Of a DNA stretch of 64,000 nucleotides, positions 53,040 through 62,177 are shown piece by piece. Position numbers and translations under genes: made by a program. How positions within the stretch are numbered: the stretch's first letter is position 1; each line of letters begins with the position of its first letter. Source of the DNA: Bacteroides zhangwenhongii (GTDB lineage: Bacteria > Bacteroidota > Bacteroidia > Bacteroidales > Bacteroidaceae); the NCBI RefSeq assembly GCF_009193325.2, contig NZ_CP059856.1, positions 1,922,001 through 1,986,000 of the forward strand, in the 5' to 3' direction. The notes under the pieces are model-generated. The model was not told where the DNA came from, searched no databases, and saw only the letters and a program-made list of their open reading frames with translations.

Positions 53040-55379
53040 TTAGTACTTTATAACCTTATCACTGCTTACAGTATTATACCAATCAGTATTTGTACTTTGA
53101 TCTTGAGCCCAGTCGGCGAATTTAGAATATACACTCGTTATTACCGTTGTTTCCGTTGGATAAGCAAATTTATCCGGAACACAAAGAGCCCATGTATTAT
53201 TGACAACTTTGATCACATCCAGTACAGAACTATCCGCCAACTGACCATTTGCAGTTGCGGAATTAAATCGATTCAAATGAACTTCCGTTCTCTTCTGACC
53301 TGTAGTTGGATATGCAATAAAGAAATCCAAATCATTCGTCGCACTAGGAATAGATATCGCATTTTTTAGTTTAACTATCACTTCAAGAGTATATATATCT
53401 GTAAGAGATGTACTCATATTTCCTGTATTTAACATCGGACGCCGCGTTCCTGTAAATCCATATATATGATGGGCATCTCCAAATAAAGGGATCACCAGTT
53501 CGCTTCCATTTGTTTCGTAAGCTGCATTTTCAAACATACCGGAACTCAAAGAGTTGCTACGTTGAGTAGCACCTGTCCCGAAGCTGACTTCTTCTACATT
53601 GCTCTTATTTATTCCTTTTATTCTCAATCCGGCACCCAGTTGCTTCACAGCACCAACTGCCCGAAGAGCAACTGTGTATTTCAATTCTTTCACATTATTA
53701 CCGGCAGCAGGCAAAGTTACATTCAATACAATATCATTGAAGTCATAGTCTCCTGCTTTCGGGTAGTTATCTTCAAAAGCATAAGAATAAACTGCATTTC
53801 GAATCTCTACATCGTCCGGAGTTTCATCAGAGCCATACCCTTCTTTTATACATTCACCATCAGCAGGAAGCATAAAGTCAGCCTTACCCGGATTACAATA
53901 AGTAGCGCCTTGTTGCAATCCTTTATTTACTAGCCATGCAAAAGGAGACCAGTCATAATGCGCTTCACCTTTATATGTTTGATCCGTAATTTCACAAATA
54001 ATATTATTCGTCACTTTAGAAGCAGATTGAGCCAAACCATCAGTATTAGCAATCTCATTAATCTTCAATAAGGCAGTACCTACGGTTGGACCGGTAACCG
54101 TTCTATATAAGCTGGCCTTACCTGTACAAGTCAGCATGGATTGTGCCTCCATTACAATGTCATTGTCATTACCATTATAACCAAGTTCCTCGCAAATAGC
54201 TTCAGAAGTATTCCCCATAACAAGTGTGCCAAATTGGAATTTACCGGTTTTCAAATAACAACCATTTTTAATATTGGTATTATTGTTACCATTGATGCTT
54301 TCAGCCTCCATAGTACCATGATTCACCAGTTCCATTCCATTTGTTGAAGCTTCATAACGTTCCAACTGAAGTAATCCATAATTATAAAAGACTCCTACAC
54401 CACCGTTGAAATCTAATACAGAGCAATTAATAGTGCCCGCATTATAGTTTTTAAATCCACTAGAACCATTTGTAATTTGAATAGTTCCCTCACCTATGAT
54501 ACTTCCCCCCGGCATTACTGTTAAATAAGACTTATTTATCAACACCAAGCTTGCATTTTTAGCTATCTCTACTTTCCCACCATTCTCAACTATAATTTCT
54601 GTAATATCGCTAAATTGATAACTACTTTCAATAATCCATGTACTTCCTTGAGGAACGATTACTTTCACAGCCTGGGCTCCACCACTGGTTCCGGTAGTAG
54701 TAAATCCTTTATTAAAAGTATCACTCTGAATTTTAAACCAACGTTCTTTTTCTTTGAATACAGGTAATTTAGCATATTCAACCCATCCGGAACCTGCACC
54801 CAAATCCCAACCAGCTTGAACTTCAGTAGCTATTGCTTTTTTACTACTAATAAAATCAGCTGTATAAGGAGCTTCCATAGTTGGTATACCTGTCGTCGTC
54901 ACAGCTCGTGACATAGAGCGTGTAGGCACATCCTTTTCATGTCCAAGTTGCGCGGTTACTTCTCCATTTTCAATAGTCACGGGCTGCACCATATAATGTC
55001 CATGATTGTCTATACGTGCAACAAACACTTTATTGAGAGCTGTTGCACAGTCCATCACCACATTCAAGGTTGTACTTTGATTGGCAGTTCCTTCCGCTAA
55101 AATTTTTGCTGTACTTTCCGAGTTTAATGGGTCAGCATCGAATATCTGTATCTTATAATCTGTGCCCAAATCTCCATTAACCGACACATGTGCCGTCACT
55201 TTATGCGACATGGTCCAATCTCCATTAGGATCGATGTTCTTTACAGGAAAGGTTTCTTCGTAAATTTGTTTTAATTGATCTGCATCAAACAGATTTTTCT
55301 CATTATCAACACAACTGATAAAGCTGATGGAGGACGCCAACAACGAAAAAATGAAGACTTTTGCAATGTTCTGTTTCAT
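53040..55379 (-). CDS. LruC-domain (DUF4842) lipoprotein
   Basis: A 779-residue lipoprotein with lipobox FISCV (Cys23). A stretch of about residues 30-150 looks like a beta-sandwich of N-terminal domain type. Residues about 230-470 are rich in short strands with WIIESSYQFSDITEIIVENGG-like turns, suggestive of a beta-helix. The C-terminal LruC domain shows YAFEDNYPKAGDYDFNDIVLNV (a likely calcium-binding acidic loop) and LGAGLRIKGINKSNVEEVSFG. LruC proteins are surface proteins of Bacteroidota and of some gammaproteobacteria with unclear roles. It is a single gene with its own -7 box at 55456-55463. Confidence 0.85.
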   Translation of the reverse strand: MKQNIAKVFIFSLLASSISFISCVDNEKNLFDADQLKQIYEETFPVKNIDPNGDWTMSHKVTAHVSVNGDLGTDYKIQIFDADPLNSESTAKILAEGTANQSTTLNVVMDCATALNKVFVARIDNHGHYMVQPVTIENGEVTAQLGHEKDVPTRSMSRAVTTTGIPTMEAPYTADFISSKKAIATEVQAGWDLGAGSGWVEYAKLPVFKEKERWFKIQSDTFNKGFTTTGTSGGAQAVKVIVPQGSTWIIESSYQFSDITEIIVENGGKVEIAKNASLVLINKSYLTVMPGGSIIGEGTIQITNGSSGFKNYNAGTINCSVLDFNGGVGVFYNYGLLQLERYEASTNGMELVNHGTMEAESINGNNNTNIKNGCYLKTGKFQFGTLVMGNTSEAICEELGYNGNDNDIVMEAQSMLTCTGKASLYRTVTGPTVGTALLKINEIANTDGLAQSASKVTNNIICEITDQTYKGEAHYDWSPFAWLVNKGLQQGATYCNPGKADFMLPADGECIKEGYGSDETPDDVEIRNAVYSYAFEDNYPKAGDYDFNDIVLNVTLPAAGNNVKELKYTVALRAVGAVKQLGAGLRIKGINKSNVEEVSFGTGATQRSNSLSSGMFENAAYETNGSELVIPLFGDAHHIYGFTGTRRPMLNTGNMSTSLTDIYTLEVIVKLKNAISIPSATNDLDFFIAYPTTGQKRTEVHLNRFNSATANGQLADSSVLDVIKVVNNTWALCVPDKFAYPTETTVITSVYSKFADWAQDQSTNTDWYNTVSSDKVIKY

Positions 55380-55649
55380 AATCTTTGAATGCTTAAGTTT
55401 GCTTTATTCACACAAAATACCAATCACCACTAATCAACAATCAGTAATGAACATACAAAGATAGTTGTATTTATAGATAAAAGACTGTTAAAGTTGTATT
55501 TTCGACATACAGTTAACATCTTTTAAAAGGCAAAATCTATTTATTTCCATTGAAAGATAGGCGGATACATCATTGAATATAAAAAACTTAGAAGTATAAA
55601 CACTGCAGAATGCAGCAAAAAAACCAAAGTTGCATATTTTATACAACTC
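55380..55649. other. AT-rich intergenic region
   Basis: About 270 bp between the LruC gene and the transporter remnant. It has the LruC promoter and no other clear gene or repeat. Confidence 0.5.
55456..55463 (-). promoter_or_regulatory. -7 promoter element of the LruC gene
   Basis: Reads TATCTTTG on the minus strand, 77 bp before the ATG at 55379. Confidence 0.45.
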
Positions 55650-55962
55650 TCAATTAAACGACAAAGATTCAGCACTACAGAGCACTACAAAATCAATAGG
55701 AAGCATCAGTGCCACCGTTCCTGTGTTACTGACAAACGCACCAATGACCGAAGTCACCAACATCACCAACAGAAACAACCGGATCTCACTGGTTCCCGCA
55801 AGTTTAAGAATACGGGAACTAATCATCTTTGCCAATCCCGTTTGAAAATATCTGAAAAATAAGTAAGGCTATCAGTGCACACAGTGCCACAATATCCGAA
55901 CGAACCCTGCCGTTCACGAAAAAGACAGCCGAAAGAACGAGAATAACAATGGTTATTAGCAT
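55650..55962 (-). pseudogene. Remnant of an SLC13-type anion transporter
   Basis: From an ATG at 55962 the minus strand codes a first helix (MLITIVILVLSAVFFVNG) and RVRSDIVALCALIALLIF, as in the N-terminus of divalent anion/SLC13 permeases. It then shifts frame and continues as FQTGLAKMISSRILKLAGTS and LVTSVIGAFVSNTGTVALM with PI, the conserved permease segment. After that it diverges and stops. The middle (about 30 codons expected) and the entire C-terminal part are missing. This is a deletion-plus-frameshift derivative. The identification is from pattern recognition only. Confidence 0.72.
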
Positions 55963-56060
55963 ACGTAATTAAATGATTGTTCTATTTGACTCTATCAAAA
56001 TTTATTCAGGTGAACAAAAATAGAAAATACTCCAGTGTCATTAAAACAAACTAGGTATGC

Positions 56061-57206
56061 TTAAAGTGCAACCTCTAATATCCTGCGGGCAACAGTACCC
56101 GTTACATTTCCATTCTCTCCATATTTAGCACCACGCTCATTGAATCGGCGTTCGATTTCCAGAATAGTATCCTGTCCGATGTTCTCCTCATGCAAACGTG
56201 TAGTCAGCCCAAGTGAACGGAAGAACTCTTCGGTATGACAAATCGCTTCATCAATCCGTTCTTCTCGCGTACCGGAAGTAATTCCCCAGACTCTTTCACC
56301 ATACTGCAAAAGTTTATCTCCTTTTTCTTCATGAAGCACCTGTAAAGTGGCAGGAAGAACAATGGCTAACGTATGACCATGTGTCAATCCGTGCAAAGCA
56401 GTAATTTCATGGCCAATCATGTGAGTTGCCCAGTCTTGCGCCACTCCCATAGCAATAAATCCATTCAATGCCATTGTAGCCGAAAGCATAAAATCAGCCA
56501 TCAGTTGATAATCATGCTGGTTTTCACGGATTTTCGGAGCTATTTCCACCAAAGTTTGTAAAATGCCCTCCGCCCAACGATCCATAATGCGGCTCTGCCC
56601 GGGAGTAGTCATATATTGCTCCATCACATGAACAAAGGTATCAGCCAAACCACAGGCCACCTGATGAGGAGGCAAGGTAAAGGTTACTTCCGGGTCAAGA
56701 ATAGAGAAGATTGGATAGTTGGCATAAAAAGGATATTTCTCTTTTGTTTCACGACGGGAAATAACTGCCCCGTTATTCATCTCCGAACCGGTAGCGGGCA
56801 AAGTCAATACAGTGGCAAGAGGTACAGTATGAGTGACTGGACGTCCGGCAAGTACTAAATCCCAGGCATCACCATCATACAGGATTCCTGCGGAAATCAA
56901 TTTCGTACCGTCAATAACGGAACCACCACCAACAGCCAGCAGATAATCTACTTTCTCTTCTTTTCCCAAAGCAATAGCTTTACGGAGAGTTTCAATGGCA
57001 GGATTGGGTTCGATTCCCCAGAATTCTACTGTAAAATGATTCTTCAATGCTTCCTTTACCTGATCGTACACTCCGTTTTTCTTCACGCTTCCGCCGCCAA
57101 AAGTAATCATAATACGCTTGTCGGACGGTATTTCTTTAGCCAACCGGGCAATCATCCCTTTTCCCATTATCAGTTTCACGGGATTTTGAAAAATAAAATT
57201 TTCCAT
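56061..57206 (-). CDS. Iron-containing alcohol dehydrogenase
   Basis: A 381-residue NAD(P)-dependent alcohol dehydrogenase of the YqhD/BdhA type. The cofactor glycines are TFGGGSVKKNG and LLAVGGGSVIDGTKL, with LPATGSEMN as the family loop. The metal site lies in DTFVHVMEQY and HMIGHEITALHGLTHGHTL. It likely reduces aldehydes, with loose specificity. It has its own TATCTTTG promoter box at 57252-57259. The terminal RFNERGAKYGENGNVTGTVAR is typical of the family. Physiological substrate unknown. Confidence 0.93.
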   Translation of the reverse strand: MENFIFQNPVKLIMGKGMIARLAKEIPSDKRIMITFGGGSVKKNGVYDQVKEALKNHFTVEFWGIEPNPAIETLRKAIALGKEEKVDYLLAVGGGSVIDGTKLISAGILYDGDAWDLVLAGRPVTHTVPLATVLTLPATGSEMNNGAVISRRETKEKYPFYANYPIFSILDPEVTFTLPPHQVACGLADTFVHVMEQYMTTPGQSRIMDRWAEGILQTLVEIAPKIRENQHDYQLMADFMLSATMALNGFIAMGVAQDWATHMIGHEITALHGLTHGHTLAIVLPATLQVLHEEKGDKLLQYGERVWGITSGTREERIDEAICHTEEFFRSLGLTTRLHEENIGQDTILEIERRFNERGAKYGENGNVTGTVARRILEVAL

Positions 57207-57251
57207 ATCTTAGTCTATTGTTATTATTTTGGTTATTAGTCACTATCCTTG

Positions 57252-57259
57252 CAAAGATA
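57252..57259 (-). promoter_or_regulatory. -7 promoter element of the alcohol dehydrogenase gene
   Basis: Reads TATCTTTG on the minus strand, 45 bp before the ATG. It lies between the dehydrogenase and the 46-residue protein gene. Confidence 0.5.
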
Positions 57260-57285
57260 CATGATTTATCCGAACCCTGTCAGAA

Positions 57286-57426
57286 TCAAGCAAAGAATTG
57301 TTGTACCACGGAAGGAACCATAGCCGACAACCAAGGTTTCATATCCTCTGCTACCAATAACCAATACAATAATAATATAATGAAAATGGCAATAGCAATA
57401 CCTACTAAAACTTTTCTCTGTTTCAT
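57286..57426 (-). CDS. Small single-pass membrane protein (46 residues)
   Basis: An ATG at 57426 opens a 46-codon frame: MKQRKVLVGIAIAIFIILLL, then YWLLVAEDMKPWLSAMVPSV and VQQFFA. A basic start is followed by one clean transmembrane helix (about residues 6-25) and a short amphipathic tail, as in small envelope proteins. It lies upstream of the dehydrogenase on the same strand, with that gene's promoter between. The other frame in the region is less protein-like. Function is unknown. Existence is inferred from composition only. Confidence 0.55.
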   Translation of the reverse strand: MKQRKVLVGIAIAIFIILLLYWLLVAEDMKPWLSAMVPSVVQQFFA

Positions 57427-57529
57427 AATTGTTTTTGTTTAAATATTCAATATTCATAAGAACAGTTGAAGGCTAAAATTGTTCTATATCAGAAAAATGA
57501 AGGCAAAAGAGAAAAAAAGTCATTTTTTG

Positions 57530-57560
57530 TTTGCTGTTTCGAACAAAGTGTCTATATTTG
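57530..57560 (+). promoter_or_regulatory. trp operon promoter
   Basis: TTTG at 57530-57533, a 19-bp spacer and TATATTTG at 57553-57560 make a textbook Bacteroides promoter. Transcription should start near 57567, 17 bp before the leader peptide ATG. Confidence 0.8.
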
Positions 57561-57583
57561 CCCCCATAAAATTACAAAAGACA

Positions 57584-57646
57584 ATGAGAACAATGTTAGT
57601 AAATACATATTGGTGGTGGCACCCGTTACAACTCCGACAGTCGTAA
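57584..57646 (+). CDS. trpL: trp operon leader peptide
   Basis: A 20-codon frame, MRTMLVNTYWWWHPLQLRQS, with three consecutive tryptophan codons at positions 10-12, ending 49 bp before the terminator stem. Ribosome stalling at these codons when Trp-tRNA is scarce would let RNA polymerase pass the terminator. The peptide is too short to be functional as a protein. The position after a perfect promoter and before trpB fixes the assignment. Confidence 0.88.
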   Translation: MRTMLVNTYWWWHPLQLRQS

Positions 57647-57736
57647 GGGAGCAGTGCTCGTATGTATATACCTCATTAAAGATATAACAGATTTGAAAGA
57701 GCCCTGTCGCAACTTGCGGCAGGGCTCTTTTTATTT
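57647..57736 (+). promoter_or_regulatory. trp attenuator (terminator and probable antiterminator)
   Basis: AAAGAGCCCTG at 57696 onward pairs with CAGGGCTCTTT ending at 57730, a stem of 17 bp with one mismatch and a tiny loop, followed by TTTATTT. Upstream, AGGGAGCAGTGCTC (57646-57659) can form its own small hairpin or pair with GAGCCCT of the terminator arm, which would be the antiterminator. The competing folds are inferred on paper. Confidence 0.78.
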
Positions 57737-57786
57737 GCCCATTTTCGAACAGATTTAGATAATAACATAAAAAAATAGATAGGATT

Positions 57787-58974
57787 ATGAAAAGTTTTTT
57801 AGTTGACCAGGATGGCTATTACGGAGAATTCGGTGGTGCTTATGTACCGGAAATCCTCCACAAATGTGTTGAGGAACTGACGAACAAGTACCTCGAAGTA
57901 ATTGAAAGCGAAGAGTTTAAAAAGGAATTTGAGCAGTTATTACGCGACTACGTAGGACGCCCTTCCCCACTCTATCTGGCAAAACGCCTTTCCGAAAAGT
58001 ATGGTTGCAAGTTGTATCTGAAACGGGAAGACCTGAATCATACCGGTGCGCACAAAATCAACAACACCATCGGACAAATCTTGCTGGCACGCCGCATGGG
58101 AAAGAAACGCATCATCGCCGAAACCGGAGCCGGACAACATGGAGTAGCAACAGCTACCGTATGTGCATTGATGGATATGGAATGTATCGTTTATATGGGA
58201 AAAACGGATGTAGAACGCCAACATATCAATGTGGAGAAAATGAAAATGCTGGGAGCTACCGTTATTCCCGTTACTTCCGGAAACATGACCTTGAAAGACG
58301 CAACCAACGAAGCGATCCGCGACTGGTGTTGCCATCCTGCCGACACTTATTATATTATCGGCTCTACCGTAGGCCCTCATCCTTATCCTGATATGGTGGC
58401 ACGCCTGCAATCTGTTATCAGCGAAGAAATAAAAAAACAACTGCAAGAAAAAGAAGGGCGTGACTATCCGGATTATCTGATAGCCTGCGTCGGAGGGGGA
58501 AGCAATGCTGCCGGAACGATTTATCATTATATCAATGATGAACGGGTAGGCATCATCCTGGCAGAAGCCGGAGGTAAAGGAATAGAAACCGGAATGACCG
58601 CCGCCACCATCCAACTCGGTAAAATGGGAATTATCCACGGAGCGCGTACTTACGTCATCCAAGACGAAGACGGACAGATTGAAGAGCCTTACTCGATTTC
58701 CGCCGGACTGGATTATCCGGGCATTGGTCCGATACACGCCAATCTTGCCGCACAAAGACGTGCCAACGTTTTGGCAATCAATGACGACGAAGCAATAGAA
58801 GCCGCTTACGAACTGACTAAACTCGAAGGTATTATCCCTGCACTGGAATCCGCCCATGCATTAGGAGCTTTGAGAAAATCGAAGTTTAAACCGGAAGATA
58901 TCGTTGTATTGACAGTTTCAGGACGAGGAGACAAAGATATTGAAACCTATTTATCGTTTAATGAACAGCAATAA
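57787..58974 (+). CDS. trpB: Tryptophan synthase beta subunit
   Basis: A 395-residue PLP enzyme joining indole and serine. The PLP lysine is in [14 protein letters not shown], with [15 protein letters not shown] and [14 protein letters not shown] binding the phosphate. The start [14 protein letters not shown] is canonical TrpB1. It is the first gene of the operon, 50 bp behind the attenuator terminator. Placing trpB first rather than next to trpA is characteristic of Bacteroides. Length is normal. Confidence 0.97.
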   Translation: MKSFLVDQDGYYGEFGGAYVPEILHKCVEELTNKYLEVIESEEFKKEFEQLLRDYVGRPSPLYLAKRLSEKYGCKLYLKREDLNHTGAHKINNTIGQILLARRMGKKRIIAETGAGQHGVATATVCALMDMECIVYMGKTDVERQHINVEKMKMLGATVIPVTSGNMTLKDATNEAIRDWCCHPADTYYIIGSTVGPHPYPDMVARLQSVISEEIKKQLQEKEGRDYPDYLIACVGGGSNAAGTIYHYINDERVGIILAEAGGKGIETGMTAATIQLGKMGIIHGARTYVIQDEDGQIEEPYSISAGLDYPGIGPIHANLAAQRRANVLAINDDEAIEAAYELTKLEGIIPALESAHALGALRKSKFKPEDIVVLTVSGRGDKDIETYLSFNEQQ

Positions 58975-59022
58975 GTAATTAGTAAACCATCATTCGTAAT
59001 CAATAATCAAACAATTATAGAA

Positions 59023-60429
59023 ATGAAAACATTCAATTATACAACTCATAGCAAACAAGTGCTCGGAGATATGCATACTCCTGTCAGCATTTACCTGAAA
59101 GTGCGCGACATGTATCCGCAATCTGCATTAATGGAAAGTTCCGACTATCATGCCGGAGAAAATTCCTTGTCATTTATAGCCCTCTGTCCCCTGGCAAGTA
59201 TCGGTATAAACGGCGGCATTGTCACTGCCAACTATCCCGATAACAGCCGCACGGAAGAACCCCTGACAAAAACCCTCCATGTAGAAAAGGCCATGAACCG
59301 GTTTATCAATCAATTCCAGGTGACCGGGGATAATAAGAATGTATGTGGACTTTACGGATACACGACGTTCAACGCTGTGAAATATTTCGAGCACATCCCG
59401 GTGAAAGAAAGTCACGATGAGCAAAATGACGCTCCGGATTTGCTATACATATTATATAAGTATGTCATTGTTTTCAATCACTTCAAAAATGAATTGACAC
59501 TCGTTGAAATGTTGTCCGAAGGAGAAGAAAGCGGATTGCCGGAACTGGAAGCTGCTATCGAAAACCGGAATTATGCTTCTTACAACTTCTCTGTAACAGA
59601 TCCCGTTACCAGCCCTATCACCGACGAGGAACATAAAGCCAATGTCCGCAAAGGAATTGCGCACTGTATGCGTGGAGATGTTTTCCAAATCGTACTTTCC
59701 AGAAGATTTATCCAACCTTATGCCGGAGATGATTTCAAAGTGTACCGCGCACTCCGCAGCATCAATCCTTCTCCTTATCTTTTCTACTTCGATTTCGGAG
59801 GATACCGCATCTTCGGTTCTTCACCGGAAACACATTGCAAAATCGAAGATGGTCGTGCTTACATCGATCCGATTGCCGGAACTACCCGCCGTACCGGAGA
59901 TGTAGTAAAAGACCGGGAACTGACAGAAGCTTTATTGGCCGACCCTAAAGAAAATGCAGAGCATGTCATGCTGGTTGATCTTGCCAGAAACGACCTTTCC
60001 CGTAATTGTCATGATGTACGCGTACTATTCTATAAGGAACCACAATATTATAGTCATGTCATTCACCTGGTAAGCCGTGTCAGCGGTGTGTTGAATAAGG
60101 GTGCAGACAAAATAAAAACGTTTATTGATACGTTTCCTGCCGGCACATTAAGCGGTGCTCCCAAAATACGCGCTATGCAGTTAATCAGTGAAATCGAGCC
60201 ACATAATCGTGGAGCCTATGGTGGCTGTATCGGTTTTATCGGATTGAACGGCGAATTAAATCAGGCTATCACTATCCGTACTTTTGTAAGCCGCAACAAT
60301 GAACTTTGGTTCCAAGCCGGAGGAGGTATTGTAGCACGCAGTCAGGATGAATACGAACTGCAAGAGGTGAACAACAAACTCGGAGCACTGAAAAAGGCGA
60401 TTGATTTAGCTGTCAAATTAAAGAATTAA
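59023..60429 (+). CDS. trpE: Anthranilate synthase component I
   Basis: A 468-residue chorismate-using enzyme that makes anthranilate with ammonia from TrpG. The inhibitor-binding region has ALMESSDYHAGENSLSF, with the ES of the tryptophan site. The chorismate domain shows RRFIQPYAGDDFKVYRAL, FGSSPETHCKIEDG, PIAGTTRRTGD and FPAGTLSGAPKIRAM. The length is slightly shorter than enterobacterial TrpE (about 520). trpG follows after 40-70 bp. Confidence 0.95.
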   Translation: MKTFNYTTHSKQVLGDMHTPVSIYLKVRDMYPQSALMESSDYHAGENSLSFIALCPLASIGINGGIVTANYPDNSRTEEPLTKTLHVEKAMNRFINQFQVTGDNKNVCGLYGYTTFNAVKYFEHIPVKESHDEQNDAPDLLYILYKYVIVFNHFKNELTLVEMLSEGEESGLPELEAAIENRNYASYNFSVTDPVTSPITDEEHKANVRKGIAHCMRGDVFQIVLSRRFIQPYAGDDFKVYRALRSINPSPYLFYFDFGGYRIFGSSPETHCKIEDGRAYIDPIAGTTRRTGDVVKDRELTEALLADPKENAEHVMLVDLARNDLSRNCHDVRVLFYKEPQYYSHVIHLVSRVSGVLNKGADKIKTFIDTFPAGTLSGAPKIRAMQLISEIEPHNRGAYGGCIGFIGLNGELNQAITIRTFVSRNNELWFQAGGGIVARSQDEYELQEVNNKLGALKKAIDLAVKLKN

Positions 60430-60499
60430 CCGTTCTAAGTAGTCAGCTTTTAAAAGCGAAAAACAGTATTTGAACAACCATTTTACAATGACAATAAAA

Positions 60500-61066
60500 A
60501 TGAAAATATTACTTTTAGATAACTACGACTCTTTCACTTATAACCTGCTGCACGCAGTGAAAGAATTAGGGGCTACTGATGTAGAAGTAGTCCGCAATGA
60601 CCAGATAGAGCTTGATGAAGTAGACCGGTTTGATAAAATCATCCTGTCTCCCGGACCGGGCATACCCGAAGAAGCCGGCCTGTTATTACCTATTATTAAA
60701 AGATATGCTCCGACCAAAAGTATTCTGGGTGTCTGCCTCGGCCATCAAGCCATCGGCGAAGCTTTCGGAGCACGCCTGGAAAATCTCAAAGAAGTATACC
60801 ATGGGGTACAGACTCCGATTACCATCCTTCACCAGGACCTGCTTTTTGAAGGGCTGGGAAAAGAAATCCCTGTTGGAAGATACCATTCCTGGGTAGTCAG
60901 CCGGGAAGGTTTTCCCGATTGCCTGGAAATAACGGCAGAAAGTCAGGAAGGACAAATCATGGCAATCCGCCATAAGACCTACAATGTACATGGTATTCAG
61001 TTCCATCCCGAATCAGTATTAACTCCGCAAGGAAAAGAAATTATTAAAAACTTCTTAAACGATTAA
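60500..61066 (+). CDS. trpG: Anthranilate synthase component II (glutaminase)
   Basis: A class I glutamine amidotransferase of about 188 residues. The start MKILLLDNYDSFTYNLLHA at 60500 fits the family best. In-frame ATG at 60488 and a TTG at 60470 are weaker. ILSPGPGIPEEAG, the nucleophile loop GVCLGHQAIGEAFG and the QFHPESVLTP His-Glu are visible. It delivers ammonia to TrpE. It is not fused to trpD here. trpD starts 4 bp after the stop. Confidence 0.95.
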   Translation: MKILLLDNYDSFTYNLLHAVKELGATDVEVVRNDQIELDEVDRFDKIILSPGPGIPEEAGLLLPIIKRYAPTKSILGVCLGHQAIGEAFGARLENLKEVYHGVQTPITILHQDLLFEGLGKEIPVGRYHSWVVSREGFPDCLEITAESQEGQIMAIRHKTYNVHGIQFHPESVLTPQGKEIIKNFLND

Positions 61067-61070
61067 ACTT

Positions 61071-62066
61071 ATGAAACAGATTCTATACAAACTTTTCGAA
61101 CATCAATATCTGGGACGCGATGAGGCTCGCACCATTTTACAGAACATCGCACAAGGAAAATATAATGATGTACAGGTAGCCTCTTTAATTACCGTCTTTC
61201 TGATGCGTAATATCTCTGTGGAAGAATTATGTGGTTTCCGCGATGCATTGCTTGAAATGCGTATTCCGGTTGATTTAAGTGAATTTGCTCCGATAGATAT
61301 CGTAGGAACCGGAGGTGATGGAAAAAATACATTTAATATTTCTACAGCTTCTTGTTTTACTGTTGCCGGAGCCGGTTTCCCGGTTGTGAAACATGGTAAT
61401 TACGGAGCAACATCAGTCAGCGGTGCCAGTAATGTGATGGAGCAACACGGTGTAAAGTTCACCAGTGACGTCGATCAACTGCGCCGTAGCATGGAGAAAT
61501 GTAATCTTGCCTATCTGCATGCTCCTTTATTCAATCCGGCATTAAAGGCAGTTGCTCCGGTTCGTAAAGGATTGGCAGTGCGCACTTTCTTTAATATGCT
61601 CGGTCCATTGGTTAATCCGGTATTACCGGCCTATCAGCTTTTAGGAGTTTACAACCTCCCGTTACTTCGCCTCTATACCTATACTTATCAGGAAAGCAAG
61701 ACGAAATTTGCCGTTGTTCATAGCCTCGACGGATATGACGAAATCTCTCTGACAAATGAATTTAAAGTGGCAACCAGCGATCATGAAAAAATTTACACTC
61801 CCGAGAGTCTCGGATTCTCCCGCTATAAGGAAACTGATCTGGATGGCGGACAAACACCGGAAGATGCAGCGAAGATTTTCGACCAGATCATGAATAACAC
61901 GGCTACAGAAGCTCAAAAAAATGTAGTGGTAGTCAATTCAGCTTTCGCCATCCATGTGATTTGTCCGGAGAAGACTATTGAAGAATGTATTGCTCTCGCC
62001 AAAGAGTCATTGGAAAGTGGACGCGCATTAGCTACCCTAAAAAAATTCATTGAATTGAATAGTTAA
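61071..62066 (+). CDS. trpD: Anthranilate phosphoribosyltransferase
   Basis: A 331-residue enzyme that joins anthranilate and PRPP. The PRPP-binding glycine motif is IVGTGGDGKNTFNIST and the anthranilate site has KHGNYGATSVSGASNVMEQHG. FFNMLGPLVNP is another family motif. The start is only 4 bp after the trpG stop, so translation is coupled. The gene ends before a 111-bp gap filled with a strong hairpin. Confidence 0.96.
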   Translation: MKQILYKLFEHQYLGRDEARTILQNIAQGKYNDVQVASLITVFLMRNISVEELCGFRDALLEMRIPVDLSEFAPIDIVGTGGDGKNTFNISTASCFTVAGAGFPVVKHGNYGATSVSGASNVMEQHGVKFTSDVDQLRRSMEKCNLAYLHAPLFNPALKAVAPVRKGLAVRTFFNMLGPLVNPVLPAYQLLGVYNLPLLRLYTYTYQESKTKFAVVHSLDGYDEISLTNEFKVATSDHEKIYTPESLGFSRYKETDLDGGQTPEDAAKIFDQIMNNTATEAQKNVVVVNSAFAIHVICPEKTIEECIALAKESLESGRALATLKKFIELNS

Positions 62067-62074
62067 ATGTAAAA

Positions 62075-62147
62075 TTAGGCACGGATTACACGGATTACAC
62101 AGTTCTTGTTAATCCGAAGCCGTAAAATCCATGTAATCCGTGCCTAA
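62075..62147 (+). repeat. Strong inverted repeat between trpD and trpC
   Basis: TTAGGCACGGATTACACGGATT at the left faces its complement at 62126-62147, 21 of 22 bases pairing. The loop is about 29 nt and contains GTTAATCCGAAGCC. No T tract follows, so it is more likely a dispersed REP-like element or an RNA-stabilising hairpin than a terminator. Confidence 0.75.
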
Positions 62148-62177
62148 ATCATCATAAATATAAAAACCTACGAACTG

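Noticed and set aside
57940..58857. A 305-codon open frame on the minus strand within trpB
   Set aside because: It lies wholly antisense to the conserved trpB gene and its translation has no recognisable domain; it is a shadow of codon bias.
62075..62147. Terminator between trpD and trpC
   Set aside because: The stem is strong but no T tract follows and the operon continues without a new promoter.
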